The notes beneath the pieces were generated by a model that saw nothing but the letters and a program-made list of their open reading frames with translations, had not been told where the DNA came from and searched no databases. The position numbers were made by a program, and so were the translations under genes. Below, in pieces: positions 1 through 6,716 of a stretch of 11,868 bases of DNA. Within the stretch, counting starts at the first letter, position 1; every line of letters starts with the position of its first letter. The DNA is from an uncultured Roseburia sp. (GTDB lineage Bacteria; Bacillota; Clostridia; Lachnospirales; Lachnospiraceae), in NCBI GenBank assembly GCA_945928585.1, contig CAMENQ010000037.1:1-11868 (forward strand). Reading direction: 5' to 3'.

Positions 1-1599
1 AACAGAACTGTCATCGAATTCTGTTCTGAATGCAACACTTCCAAATACTTTATCGGTTGTCATATCAGATATGATTTTTTCATATGTGTCATCATCTGCA
101 TTAAATATATTACCTTCCATATCTGCCGAATTTGTTGCATATACCATCTCTGATGACTGCTTCAAATAAAACACAAAAGCGTATACGGTAAGGAAAAGCA
201 CAATACTTATAATCATTGAAAATACGGTTATTGAGTATTTCTTTTTATTTCTCTTAAGATTCTTTAATGCCAGTTCTCCCTCAAAACCAAACATTTTTCT
301 TGTAATTTTTCGTGTTTTAATCTGTCTTGCACTTATTTTTATATCTTTTGACTGCCTGATGGCATCTATCGGTGTGATTTTTGATGCACGTCTTGCAGGT
401 ATATAAGCAGATACAAATATAGTTACTACTGAAAAAACTATAACAGATATTATTATCCACGGCTGAACCACTGCCTTTATTGGTTCTGTGCCGTCACCGA
501 AGATAGAATACATTTTTCCTTCAATGATTTTAAATACTATAATTGTTCCTGCATATCCGCTTAAAATGCCTATAGGAATACTTATAATTCCCACTATAAA
601 GCCTTCAAAGAAAACACTGTAGCGTTTCTGCTTTTTGGTTGCCCCAACGCTGGCAATCATACCCAGATATCTGCTTCTTTCCGACAACGATATGGAAAAT
701 CCGTTTGCTATAAGAGAAATGGCTCCAATCATTATTACAGCTATGAGAGTGTACTTTATTATATTCATTGTATTTCCAAGCTCATTGTCTGCCACTCCGT
801 AATAATACAATACATCTGAGTTATCGTAATAATTCTCTGCACCGGAAGCATTTTTTATATTCTTAAGGTTTTCATATATATCACCTATCCCTAAGTCTTT
901 AAGCTTTGAATATATGTTTATATAGTCTTTGTTACTGCATGAATTTATATTTCTGTAGGTGTACATGGCAAAAGTAGTCTGATTATCTATTGCAATTTTC
1001 TTTGTTTCAAAATCCATGTCAGCATATATTCCGCATACCTTATAATCCTTTCCGTCTAAGGTAATAATATCACCCACATTTTCAACATTTAATAGTGTAC
1101 TGTACCAGCTGCTTACCATTATCTCATTTTCATTTTCAGGATAATTGCCTACCATATATTCTTTATTTCCAAAATATATTTTTCCAAAGCCTTCCTTATC
1201 TAATCCAATAAGTCTGCATACGGTTTTAAAATCCTCATCATATGAATCATTATTGTCCAACTCTTTAGCATCTGCAGCATTGACTAAATCTAATCTTTCT
1301 CCGTTTACGATTATATCCCTTACATCATAATCTCCTATTACCTTCCCTAAAAAGCTGTCCCCGATATTGTCTCCCTTCAATACCTCATCTTTGTTTTCAT
1401 ATGGAAGTTTTTCAAATACCACATGAAACTGTCCTGTTTTTTTCATGGCATTTTCGCCCATATAATTTGTAAAGGAATACGCTATGGTTGAAACTGCCAT
1501 AATCATAGCCACTGAAATTATAACTCCTATAATAGTGACTATAGTTCTTTTTTTATTTTTTGACATTGTCCTTAAAGTTAATTTTCCAATAATATTCAT
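1..1599 (-). CDS. FtsX/MacB-type ABC transporter permease (partial, C-terminus beyond left edge)
   Basis: This is the membrane subunit of an ABC exporter or mechanotransmission-type transporter, partner of the ATPase encoded just upstream. The frame is open for 533 codons from the ATG at 1597-1599 to the left edge, so the C-terminus is missing. Visible order: a short cytoplasmic N-terminus, a membrane helix near residues 17-40, an extracytoplasmic domain of about 230 residues, then three helices near 272-295, 318-348 and 366-393 forming an FtsX domain. A basic linker follows (ALKNLKRNKKK near 440-450), then a fifth helix and the start of a second extracytoplasmic region. This suggests a duplicated MacB/FtsX layout of perhaps 800 residues or more. 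The start is supported by an AGGTGA ribosome binding site lying in the end of the ATPase gene, only 3 nt away, so the two genes should be co-transcribed. The substrate cannot be read from the sequence; peptide export or resistance is an inference from the neighbouring two-component genes. Confidence 0.9.
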   Translation of the reverse strand, partial: MNIIGKLTLRTMSKNKKRTIVTIIGVIISVAMIMAVSTIAYSFTNYMGENAMKKTGQFHVVFEKLPYENKDEVLKGDNIGDSFLGKVIGDYDVRDIIVNGERLDLVNAADAKELDNNDSYDEDFKTVCRLIGLDKEGFGKIYFGNKEYMVGNYPENENEIMVSSWYSTLLNVENVGDIITLDGKDYKVCGIYADMDFETKKIAIDNQTTFAMYTYRNINSCSNKDYINIYSKLKDLGIGDIYENLKNIKNASGAENYYDNSDVLYYYGVADNELGNTMNIIKYTLIAVIMIGAISLIANGFSISLSERSRYLGMIASVGATKKQKRYSVFFEGFIVGIISIPIGILSGYAGTIIVFKIIEGKMYSIFGDGTEPIKAVVQPWIIISVIVFSVVTIFVSAYIPARRASKITPIDAIRQSKDIKISARQIKTRKITRKMFGFEGELALKNLKRNKKKYSITVFSMIISIVLFLTVYAFVFYLKQSSEMVYATNSADMEGNIFNADDDTYEKIISDMTTDKVFGSVAFRTEFDDSSV

Positions 1600-1602
1600 A
1601 AA

Positions 1603-2298
1603 CTAATCACCTATCTTTCTTCTGATAGTCTCATCTGTGGAAATTTTTCCATCTGATATTGTGATTATTCTGTCTGCCTGAAGAGCAATTTTTTCATCAT
1701 GGGTAATAACAATAAGTGTCTGATTATTTATTTTATTTGCTGCCTTTAACAGTTCCATAATTTCCTGACTGTTTTTTGAATCAAGATTTCCCGTCGGTTC
1801 ATCTGCAAGCACTATGGCAGGATTACTTATTATAGCCCTTCCTATAGATACTCTCTGCTGCTGTCCTCCTGAAAGCTGATTCGAAAGATGATTTACTCTT
1901 TCCTCAAGCTTTAATGTTTTAAGCACCTGCGCCAGATGCTCTTTATCCGGTTTCCTTCCGTCAAGAAGCAATGGAAGCGTTATGTTTTCCTCAACATTTA
2001 AAACCGGTATAAGATTATAAAACTGATATATAAGTCCTACCTGTCTTCGTCTGAATATTGCAAGATTTGTCTCATTCAGACTGTTTATATCAGTACCGTC
2101 TATAAAAACTTTACCACTTGTAGCCTTATCCACACCTCCTATTATATGCAGTAAAGTGGACTTTCCCGAACCGCTTGGTCCTATAATTGCCACAAACTCA
2201 CCCTTATTCACTGAAAAGCTTACATCATCGAGAGCTTTTACAATATTATTCCCCTCTCCATATGTTTTTGTAAGATTTTCAACTCTTAAAATTTCCAT
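1603..2298 (-). CDS. ABC transporter ATP-binding protein, MacB/LolD subfamily
   Basis: This 231-residue cytoplasmic ATPase energises the FtsX-type permease encoded 3 nt downstream. All nucleotide-binding motifs are present: Walker A GPSGSGKST at residues 40-48, Q-loop glutamine near 92, signature LSGGQQQR at 142-149, Walker B IVLADEPTG at 162-170 with the catalytic Glu, and the H-loop His at 200. Length and motif wording fit the MacB/LolD/BceA-like group, which pairs with FtsX-fold permeases. The frame stays open upstream to a possible start at 2343. I chose the ATG at 2296-2298 because it has an AGGAAGGA ribosome binding site at a good distance and because the protein then begins MEILRVENLTKTYG, the usual start for this family. 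The upstream start would lie inside a hairpin with no usable binding site. The gap before this gene carries probable control elements described separately. Confidence 0.95.
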   Translation of the reverse strand: MEILRVENLTKTYGEGNNIVKALDDVSFSVNKGEFVAIIGPSGSGKSTLLHIIGGVDKATSGKVFIDGTDINSLNETNLAIFRRRQVGLIYQFYNLIPVLNVEENITLPLLLDGRKPDKEHLAQVLKTLKLEERVNHLSNQLSGGQQQRVSIGRAIISNPAIVLADEPTGNLDSKNSQEIMELLKAANKINNQTLIVITHDEKIALQADRIITISDGKISTDETIRRKIGD

Positions 2299-2323
2299 AT
2301 TTTTTCCTTCCTTCATAAAAAAT

Positions 2324-2346
2324 GGTATGCTTTTTTTTAGCATACC
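2324..2346 (-). terminator. Hairpin with U-tract in the leader of the ABC genes (terminator or attenuator)
   Basis: An 8-bp perfect inverted repeat (GGTATGCT and AGCATACC) encloses a 7-nt loop. Read on the minus strand, the loop is all A and the stem is followed by ATTTTTTA. The hairpin lies after the histidine kinase gene and about 25 nt before the ATPase start. It could end kinase transcripts, or act as an attenuator or stability element if a promoter fires just upstream. The stem is AT-rich, so termination may be partial. Confidence 0.5.
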
Positions 2347-2349
2347 TTT

Positions 2350-2355
2350 ATTGTA
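2350..2355 (-). promoter_or_regulatory. Candidate -10 element for the ABC transporter genes
   Basis: On the minus strand this reads TACAAT, five of six matches to the -10 consensus. The expected -35 region falls on the CACTTAAGTG palindrome and matches the consensus poorly, as is often true of activator-dependent promoters. The predicted start would be next to the hairpin at 2324-2346, so the transcript would begin with that hairpin. This is inference from spacing only. Confidence 0.3.
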
Positions 2356-2369
2356 ATTGCATATTCTTA

Positions 2370-2404
2370 CACTTAAGTGAAAATAATTGTGACAATTTTG
2401 TCAC
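2370..2404. promoter_or_regulatory. Twin palindromic operator-like sites upstream of the ABC genes
   Basis: Two palindromes lie in the gap between the kinase and ATPase genes: CACTTAAGTG at 2370-2379, a perfect 10-mer, and GTGACAATTTTGTCAC at 2389-2404, with 7-bp arms around two bases. Their centres are 22 bp apart, about two helical turns. The heptamer CACTTAA also recurs at 2402-2408, 32 bp from its first copy. The larger palindrome contains TGACA-N4-TGTCA, which resembles the TnACA-N4-TGTnA pattern I recall for BceR-like response regulators. Binding by the regulator encoded at 4663-5340 is inference. Confidence 0.5.
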
Positions 2405-2411
2405 TTAACTT

Positions 2412-3431
2412 CTACACTACAGTTTTATAAAATCTGATTTCAAAAACTGTGCCCATACCCTCCTGACTTTTAACATCGATTGTGCCATTTTCTATGGATA
2501 TTACCTGCTTAGCAAATGCCAGTCCTATTCCTACACTGTCTGCCGAAGAATTTTTACCCTTATAAAACCTTTCAAATATATGAGGTAAATCCTCACTGTC
2601 AATACCTTTGCCGTTATCCTCTATTATTATTCTTGAATATATGGCATTATCCTCAAATAAAACTTTTATACAGCCTCCCTCACCTGTATGTTCCATACAG
2701 TTTTTGGCAATATTGGCAACAGCCTCTGCAGTCCAATTTTTATCACATATACATTCAGAAGCTGCATCTCCCTCTAAAATAAGTTCCTGCTGTTTGAGTT
2801 CCATAGGTATAAGAAGATGATTGAATGCTTTCTCTATAAGTTCTTTCATATTTACTCTCTGTATTTTCAGTTTTATTGAACCTGCATCAAGCTTGGACAT
2901 TTTGAGAAGAGTACCTACAAGCCACTCTATTCTGTTTAACTGTATATGTATATTATCAACAAATTCACGTCTTTTTTCATCAGGAAGATTCCCATCATCA
3001 AGCAAATCTGCCATAACAGTAAGGCTTGTAACAGGTGTCTTAAGCTGATGTGATATATCAGCCAATGAATCTGCCAGATAAACCTTATCTGCTATAAGTT
3101 TTTCCTTTTGCTCAGCCAAAAGACGTGTAACCTTGTAAATTTCCGTATAAAGTATGCTTAATTCCCCTTCTGAATAATTCTTAAAATGCATATCTTCATA
3201 AAAGCTGTTAAGTTCATCATAGCTGTTAAGATTTTGCACTTTTATAAGATATTCAGAAAGCTCCTTTATTTTCATATACCTTCTTAAGGTGAATAATATG
3301 GAAATAATGATTATTAATCCTAAGAAAGCATATGCAGGGAGCTTATTCTCCTCTCCCATACATATGCCTGAACATACTGCAAATATTAAAATTGTAATAA
3401 TGTATAGTATAAGTTCTTTATTTCTTGTCAA
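2412..3431 (-). CDS. Membrane sensor histidine kinase with two helices and a very short loop
   Basis: This 339-residue kinase should phosphorylate the response regulator encoded at 4663-5340. Two membrane helices near residues 7-25 and 33-50 are joined by only about seven residues (GEENKLP), so there is almost no external sensor domain; kinases built this way are thought to sense within the membrane or through a partner transporter. No clear HAMP domain is visible. The DHp helix carries DISHQLKTPVTSL with phospho-acceptor His128. The ATPase domain shows the N box near 240-249 (NIAKNCMEHT), DNGKG at 272-276, an F box (HIFERFYKG) and GIGLA at 301-305, so it looks active. The start is a TTG at 3429-3431 preceded by AAGGATG; the nearby ATG is followed at once by a stop. 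The coiled-coil gene lies 55 nt upstream and separates this kinase from its regulator gene. The ligand is unknown. Confidence 0.93.
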   Translation of the reverse strand: MTRNKELILYIITILIFAVCSGICMGEENKLPAYAFLGLIIIISILFTLRRYMKIKELSEYLIKVQNLNSYDELNSFYEDMHFKNYSEGELSILYTEIYKVTRLLAEQKEKLIADKVYLADSLADISHQLKTPVTSLTVMADLLDDGNLPDEKRREFVDNIHIQLNRIEWLVGTLLKMSKLDAGSIKLKIQRVNMKELIEKAFNHLLIPMELKQQELILEGDAASECICDKNWTAEAVANIAKNCMEHTGEGGCIKVLFEDNAIYSRIIIEDNGKGIDSEDLPHIFERFYKGKNSSADSVGIGLAFAKQVISIENGTIDVKSQEGMGTVFEIRFYKTVV

Positions 3432-3486
3432 TGTTTACATCCTTTTCAGACAGCATTTAAAATGCCGTTCTATTTTTATTCTATGC

Positions 3487-4527
3487 TTATACCAGTTCGT
3501 CAACCTTTAAGCCCTTTAAATCTGCCTCAAGTACAGCCATACTGTTTTTTATATCCTCAAGGCTTTTTTCAACATCTCCTGTCGGCTGTGTAAGTGACTT
3601 TACAGCCAAATCTGCCATTTCGCCTATATCCATGGAAGTGTTATCACCCTCACGTATAACAGCCTCCGCCCTGTCATAAGCCTCCTTTGTTCCTTCAAGC
3701 AGTGCCTCCTGTATAGCCCGTTCCTCTTTAATTTCCTGTAATTCTTCTTCTTTTTCTTCCTTTTCCTCGGCCTTCTTTTCTGCTTCTTCCTCTGCCTCTT
3801 TAAGTTTTTCATCAGCATTTTCCATGCCATTTTCTACAATCATTCCCATTATTTCTTCACCGGCAGCCTTCATTATCTCATCAGCAGATTTTTCTGCATC
3901 TGTCATGGCATGTGACTTAAGGCGTTCTATACCTATAGCTGTTATTTCCTGATTTGCCTTAATAATCTCTTTTCTTGCATCCTGCAAATTTTTTTCAGGG
4001 CCTGCCTTCTGATTATATAATTCAAGCATACGATTCTGATATTCCGAGAGATTATCCATATCAATCTGTCTGTACTGCTCCATTTCTTCTTCAGAAAACT
4101 TTACATCTAATGGATTTTTCATCATATCCCTGTATTTAAAAATAAGGTCTAATTCCTTTTGTTCCTCTGAGTCAGGCTCGATATTATACTCCTTCTTCAG
4201 CGCATCCATCTCATCATTTATGCGTTTAAGTGCATTATTGGCTTCCGCCTCTAATTCACGCATCTTTGCACATTTATCACGTCTTTCCTGAACGGATTCA
4301 TCTATAGCCTTGTCACTGTCCCATGCAGATGACACCACATCCCATGCCTTTCTGCGTGCTTCCTTACGTTTTTCCTCAACAGAATCCATATTAAGATTTG
4401 AATTTCCTGCAAAGAACGTACCTGAATTATGTTTTGTATTCTTTCCCCTGCCATTTCCATTATCTATTTCTGAAACAATATTACTTTCAGAGCTTACACC
4501 ATTTCCCGCATATATCGTTAAACTCAT
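3487..4527 (-). CDS. Unrecognised Glu/Lys-rich coiled-coil protein inserted between regulator and kinase genes
   Basis: I cannot assign a function to this 346-residue protein. It has no signal peptide or membrane helix and is probably cytoplasmic. The first 45 residues are Gly/Asn/Ser-rich and look flexible, with a short motif GTFFAGN at 36-42. Residues from about 50 onward are mostly charged helix: 50-115 and 176-230 look amphipathic, and 236-275 is an almost unbroken Glu/Lys/Ala run typical of a coiled coil or single alpha helix. It has one Cys (86). The wording recalls unnamed coiled-coil proteins of Lachnospiraceae, but that is memory and unverified. The ATG at 4525-4527 has an AAAGGG site about 8 nt upstream; the GTG at 4534-4536 would leave almost no spacing and was rejected. 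Placement between a response regulator gene and its kinase gene suggests co-regulation or a role in the same pathway. Its own leader and possible promoter lie in 4528-4662. Confidence 0.85.
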   Translation of the reverse strand: MSLTIYAGNGVSSESNIVSEIDNGNGRGKNTKHNSGTFFAGNSNLNMDSVEEKRKEARRKAWDVVSSAWDSDKAIDESVQERRDKCAKMRELEAEANNALKRINDEMDALKKEYNIEPDSEEQKELDLIFKYRDMMKNPLDVKFSEEEMEQYRQIDMDNLSEYQNRMLELYNQKAGPEKNLQDARKEIIKANQEITAIGIERLKSHAMTDAEKSADEIMKAAGEEIMGMIVENGMENADEKLKEAEEEAEKKAEEKEEKEEELQEIKEERAIQEALLEGTKEAYDRAEAVIREGDNTSMDIGEMADLAVKSLTQPTGDVEKSLEDIKNSMAVLEADLKGLKVDELV

Positions 4528-4662
4528 AACTGTCACCCTTTCTCTTAAGCATTCGTCTTAAACTTTAAATGCAAAGTTTTTATTTCTGCTGTCTGTCAGC
4601 AATTTCTTTTTATTATATCGTCACTTTTCTTATTTTTATTAATTAAAGCAAATAGGAAATTC
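4528..4662 (-). promoter_or_regulatory. Leader and candidate promoter of the coiled-coil gene
   Basis: This 135-bp gap follows the response regulator gene. On the minus strand it has a perfect TATAAT at 4612-4617 but only a weak -35 (TTAATA with a long 19-bp spacer). A start near 4605 would give a leader of roughly 78 nt holding two small inverted repeats: TGCTG/CAGCA around 4587-4601, and AAACTTT/AAAGTTT at 4560-4579 with a 6-nt loop. Neither is followed by a convincing U-tract, so I do not call a terminator. The coiled-coil, kinase and ABC genes may therefore be transcribed separately from the regulator. The promoter call is inference. Confidence 0.35.
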
Positions 4663-4672
4663 CTAAAGCAGC
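4651..4672. repeat. Short repeat with dyad TAGGAAATTCCTA, copy 1
   Basis: These 22 bases match 6776-6797 at 20 positions. The core at 4653-4665, TAGGAAATTCCTA, is a perfect dyad of 6+1+6 bases. This copy overlaps the last codons and stop of the response regulator gene and sits upstream of the possible promoter at 4612-4617. It could be a protein-binding site or a dispersed short repeat; two copies cannot decide. Confidence 0.4.
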
Positions 4673-5340
4673 CTGTAACCTCTTCCTCTTACTGTTTCTA
4701 TAAGCTCTGTCCCGTCTGTCTCAAGCTTTCCCCGAAGTCTTTTAATATAAACAGTAAGTGTATTATCGTTTACATAATCACCTGACATATCCCAGATGCC
4801 TGATAACAGCTGGTTTCTTGATAAAACCTGTCCCCTGTTATTTACAAAGGTAAGAAACAGTCTGTATTCAAGTGCCGTAAGTTCTATCTCCCGGCCTGAT
4901 TTATAAACCTTGGCACTTGTTAAATCTAAAGTAATATCATTTATCTGTATTTTATTTCCTGAATTTGTGCTGCCTGTCCTGTCATATCGGCGTAATATGG
5001 ATTTTATACGTGAAATAAGCTCCCTTACCCTGAACGGCTTTGTAATATAGTCATCAGCTCCCATATCAAGCCCCATAACTACATTAACCTCCTCGTCACA
5101 GGCAGTGAGAAAAATCACAGGTATATCCGCCTGTGATTTTATTTTTCTGCATATATCATAACCGCTTCCATCAGGAAGTGTTAGGTCAAGAATGGCAAAA
5201 TCAATATCCTGTATATTATTTTCAATAATTTTCATTGCACTTTTGCAGTCCTGACAGACATCCACAGCAAAGCCTTCCTGATTTAATGAATACTCTATAC
5301 CGCAGCCTATGGTGGCATCGTCTTCTAAAACCAAAAACAT
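4663..5340 (-). CDS. OmpR/PhoB-family response regulator
   Basis: This is a DNA-binding response regulator of 225 residues, the usual size for the family. The receiver domain (about 1-115) has acidic pocket residues Asp7 and Asp8, phospho-acceptor Asp52 in ILDLTLPDGSG, Thr79 and Lys101, all as expected for a working switch. The C-terminal winged helix (about 128-225) ends in the typical VRGRGYRLL. The ATG at 5338-5340 has a perfect GGAGG five bases upstream; a GTG four codons earlier overlaps that site and was rejected. The sirtuin gene ends 84 bp upstream with no clear terminator, so read-through is possible, but the gap has promoter-like sequence. The partner kinase gene is not adjacent: a coiled-coil gene lies between them. 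Likely targets are the ABC genes at 1-2298, whose upstream palindromes are suitable binding sites. Target and signal are inferred. Confidence 0.95.
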   Translation of the reverse strand: MFLVLEDDATIGCGIEYSLNQEGFAVDVCQDCKSAMKIIENNIQDIDFAILDLTLPDGSGYDICRKIKSQADIPVIFLTACDEEVNVVMGLDMGADDYITKPFRVRELISRIKSILRRYDRTGSTNSGNKIQINDITLDLTSAKVYKSGREIELTALEYRLFLTFVNNRGQVLSRNQLLSGIWDMSGDYVNDNTLTVYIKRLRGKLETDGTELIETVRGRGYRLL

Positions 5341-5370
5341 ATTTTCCTCCACAGATACATTTTTATTGTT

Positions 5371-5403
5371 ATTCTACTATTACACAACATATTTAGACAA
5401 CAT
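5371..5403 (-). promoter_or_regulatory. Candidate promoter and 11-bp direct repeats upstream of the response regulator
   Basis: On the minus strand TTGTCT at 5395-5400 and TAGAAT at 5371-5376 are separated by 18 bp and match the -35 and -10 consensus at 4 and 5 of 6 positions. Two direct repeats, ATGTTGTCTAA at 5393-5403 and ATGTTGTGTAA at 5380-5390, differ at one base and are 13 bp apart. They cover the -35 and the spacer, so a protein bound there could control the promoter. Autoregulation by the encoded OmpR-type regulator is possible but untested. Confidence 0.4.
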
Positions 5404-5424
5404 TTATCCGTTATGTTCCGACTT

Positions 5425-6159
5425 TTACTCAACTACACTGCCAAGAACATCTCCTATCTTATCATGTATACACAAATCTGCTTTTGCATCCATAGGTGTA
5501 GCATCCCTGTTTATAAGAACAAGCTTATGTCCCATATAATAATCTACAAATCCTGCAGCAGGATATACAGTAAGTGAGGTTCCTCCCACTATAAGCATAT
5601 CTGCATTTCTTATGGCAGCTATGGACTTTTCTATGATTTCACCGTCAAGACCTTCCTCGTAAAGTACTACATCTGGTTTTATTCTGCCGTGACAGCCATC
5701 TGCATCACAGTATGGAACTCCGTCGGCTTTTAAAATATAATCTGCATCAAAGAATTTACCGCATTTTTCACAATAATTCCTATGTACGCTTCCGTGAAGC
5801 TCATATACACATTTACTTCCTGCAAGCTGATGAAGTCCGTCTATATTTTGTGTAACGACAGCCTTAAGTTTTCCCTGCTCCTCAAGCTTTGCAAGTGCTT
5901 TATGGGCTTTGTTTGGCAAGGCATCCTTATATATCATCTTATCCTTATAAAATCTGTAAAACTCCTCTGTGTTACGTATATAAAAGCTATGACTTATTAT
6001 GGTTTCCGGCGGATATTTATACTGCATATTGTAAAGTCCGTCCTGACTTCTGAAATCAGGTATATTACTCTCCGTAGAGACTCCCGCTCCGCCGAAAAAG
6101 ACTATATTGTCTGACTGATTTATCCATTCCTTTAGCTTTTCTATGTCACTGTTTGGCAT
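5425..6159 (-). CDS. NAD-dependent protein deacylase, sirtuin (Sir2/CobB family)
   Basis: This 244-residue enzyme removes acyl groups from protein lysines using NAD+, yielding nicotinamide and O-acyl-ADP-ribose; it acts in the cytoplasm. The NAD-binding motif GAGVSTESNIPDFRS starts at Gly24; QNIDGLH (104-110) and catalytic His122 in ELHGS follow. The zinc module has four cysteines (130, 133, 151, 156). GGTSLTVYPA (192-201) and INRD (216-219) complete the Rossmann fold. One small difference is Asn where many sirtuins have Gly in SGIPDFR. All catalytic residues are present and the length is normal for a bacterial sirtuin. The ATG at 6157-6159 has AGGAGG upstream. The 164-residue gene ends 18 nt before it, so the two should share a transcript. 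Its substrates, and whether it deacetylates or removes other acyl groups, cannot be told from sequence. Confidence 0.95.
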   Translation of the reverse strand: MPNSDIEKLKEWINQSDNIVFFGGAGVSTESNIPDFRSQDGLYNMQYKYPPETIISHSFYIRNTEEFYRFYKDKMIYKDALPNKAHKALAKLEEQGKLKAVVTQNIDGLHQLAGSKCVYELHGSVHRNYCEKCGKFFDADYILKADGVPYCDADGCHGRIKPDVVLYEEGLDGEIIEKSIAAIRNADMLIVGGTSLTVYPAAGFVDYYMGHKLVLINRDATPMDAKADLCIHDKIGDVLGSVVE

Positions 6160-6177
6160 ATGCTCCTCCTGTCCCGC

Positions 6178-6672
6178 CTACAGATATATATCATGTCCCG
6201 CAAGCTTTTCTGACAGATACTTTGTGGTATTTTCCCTTGAAAAGATGTACATATTATCATCACCTTCACCCTTACGGCATTCAAGGCTCTGTAAAATGTG
6301 TATGGTTTTTGCATTTATGGTCTTCATAAGTTCTGTATCTTCTTTGTAATTATGAACTACCATATATGGTCTTGGATGAAAATTATATGTGTAATGGTTA
6401 TCCATAGTAATCCATACAAAACCGCCTACAATGATGTCCTCCAAAATCTGGCTTCTTAAGGGATCAATATCATTCTGGTCAAAGACTTCGAAAGCCATTC
6501 TTATTTCCTTATCTACCTTTGAATAATTCGGGTCATGGTTAAATCTCATCTGTCCCATTATCTGCTTAGTATTTTTGTTATAAATATCAAGATAGATAGT
6601 CGGTACGGTATGATTTTGCTTTCTGTCAATGGCACTCACCCTGAAAAATACGTTTCCTAAATGTTGTAACAT
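6178..6672 (-). CDS. Unrecognised 164-residue protein, first gene of the sirtuin operon
   Basis: I do not recognise this protein. It has no signal peptide or membrane helix and looks like a compact cytoplasmic domain, rich in aromatic residues, His and Asn. The middle (about 84-112) has a beta-like pattern ending in Pro- and Tyr-rich sequence (NFHPRPYMVVHNY). Only one Cys is present, so a zinc site through cysteines is unlikely. The ORF is convincing: the ATG at 6670-6672 has GAGGAG at good spacing, a well-formed promoter lies upstream, and the stop is 18 nt from the sirtuin start. Pairing with a sirtuin suggests a shared transcript and possibly a shared process, such as being a substrate or adaptor, but nothing in the sequence proves this. 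Confidence 0.85.
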   Translation of the reverse strand: MLQHLGNVFFRVSAIDRKQNHTVPTIYLDIYNKNTKQIMGQMRFNHDPNYSKVDKEIRMAFEVFDQNDIDPLRSQILEDIIVGGFVWITMDNHYTYNFHPRPYMVVHNYKEDTELMKTINAKTIHILQSLECRKGEGDDNMYIFSRENTTKYLSEKLAGHDIYL

Positions 6673-6716
6673 ACTCTTTCTCCTCTCACTTTATAGATTC
6701 TACTAACATTTGTTTA

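Noticed and set aside
2299..2343. Longer N-terminus for the ABC ATPase from an ATG at 2343
   Set aside because: The extra 15 residues are encoded by the hairpin and ribosome binding site region, and the family start and AGGAAGGA support the ATG at 2298.
2389..2404. CRP/FNR-type site
   Set aside because: The arms resemble TGTGA/TCACA, but the spacing is 8 rather than 6 bases and the FNR half-sites do not match.
1..3431. Naming the kinase and ABC genes as a BceS/BceAB system
   Set aside because: The permease layout differs from BceB, the permease is incomplete here, and the kinase H-box wording does not clearly match. Only the regulatory design is similar.
3624..3830. A 68-residue Lys/Arg-rich reading frame on the minus strand
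   Set aside because: It is the shifted frame of the Glu/Lys-rich stretch in the coiled-coil gene, which creates a basic pseudo-protein. It has no ribosome binding site of its own.
4540..4560. Leader peptide ORF upstream of the coiled-coil gene
   Set aside because: A short frame starts with ATG here, but it has no ribosome binding site and runs out of frame into the coiled-coil gene.
5341..5352. GTG start four codons earlier for the response regulator
   Set aside because: The GTG overlaps the GGAGG ribosome binding site that serves the ATG at 5338-5340.
5404..5424. Terminator after the sirtuin gene
   Set aside because: Only a 5-bp AT-rich repeat (AACAT/ATGTT) can be drawn and no U-tract follows, so I do not call it.
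5782..6114. A 110-residue plus-strand open frame
   Set aside because: It is antisense to the sirtuin gene, whose motifs are intact, and has no supporting signals.
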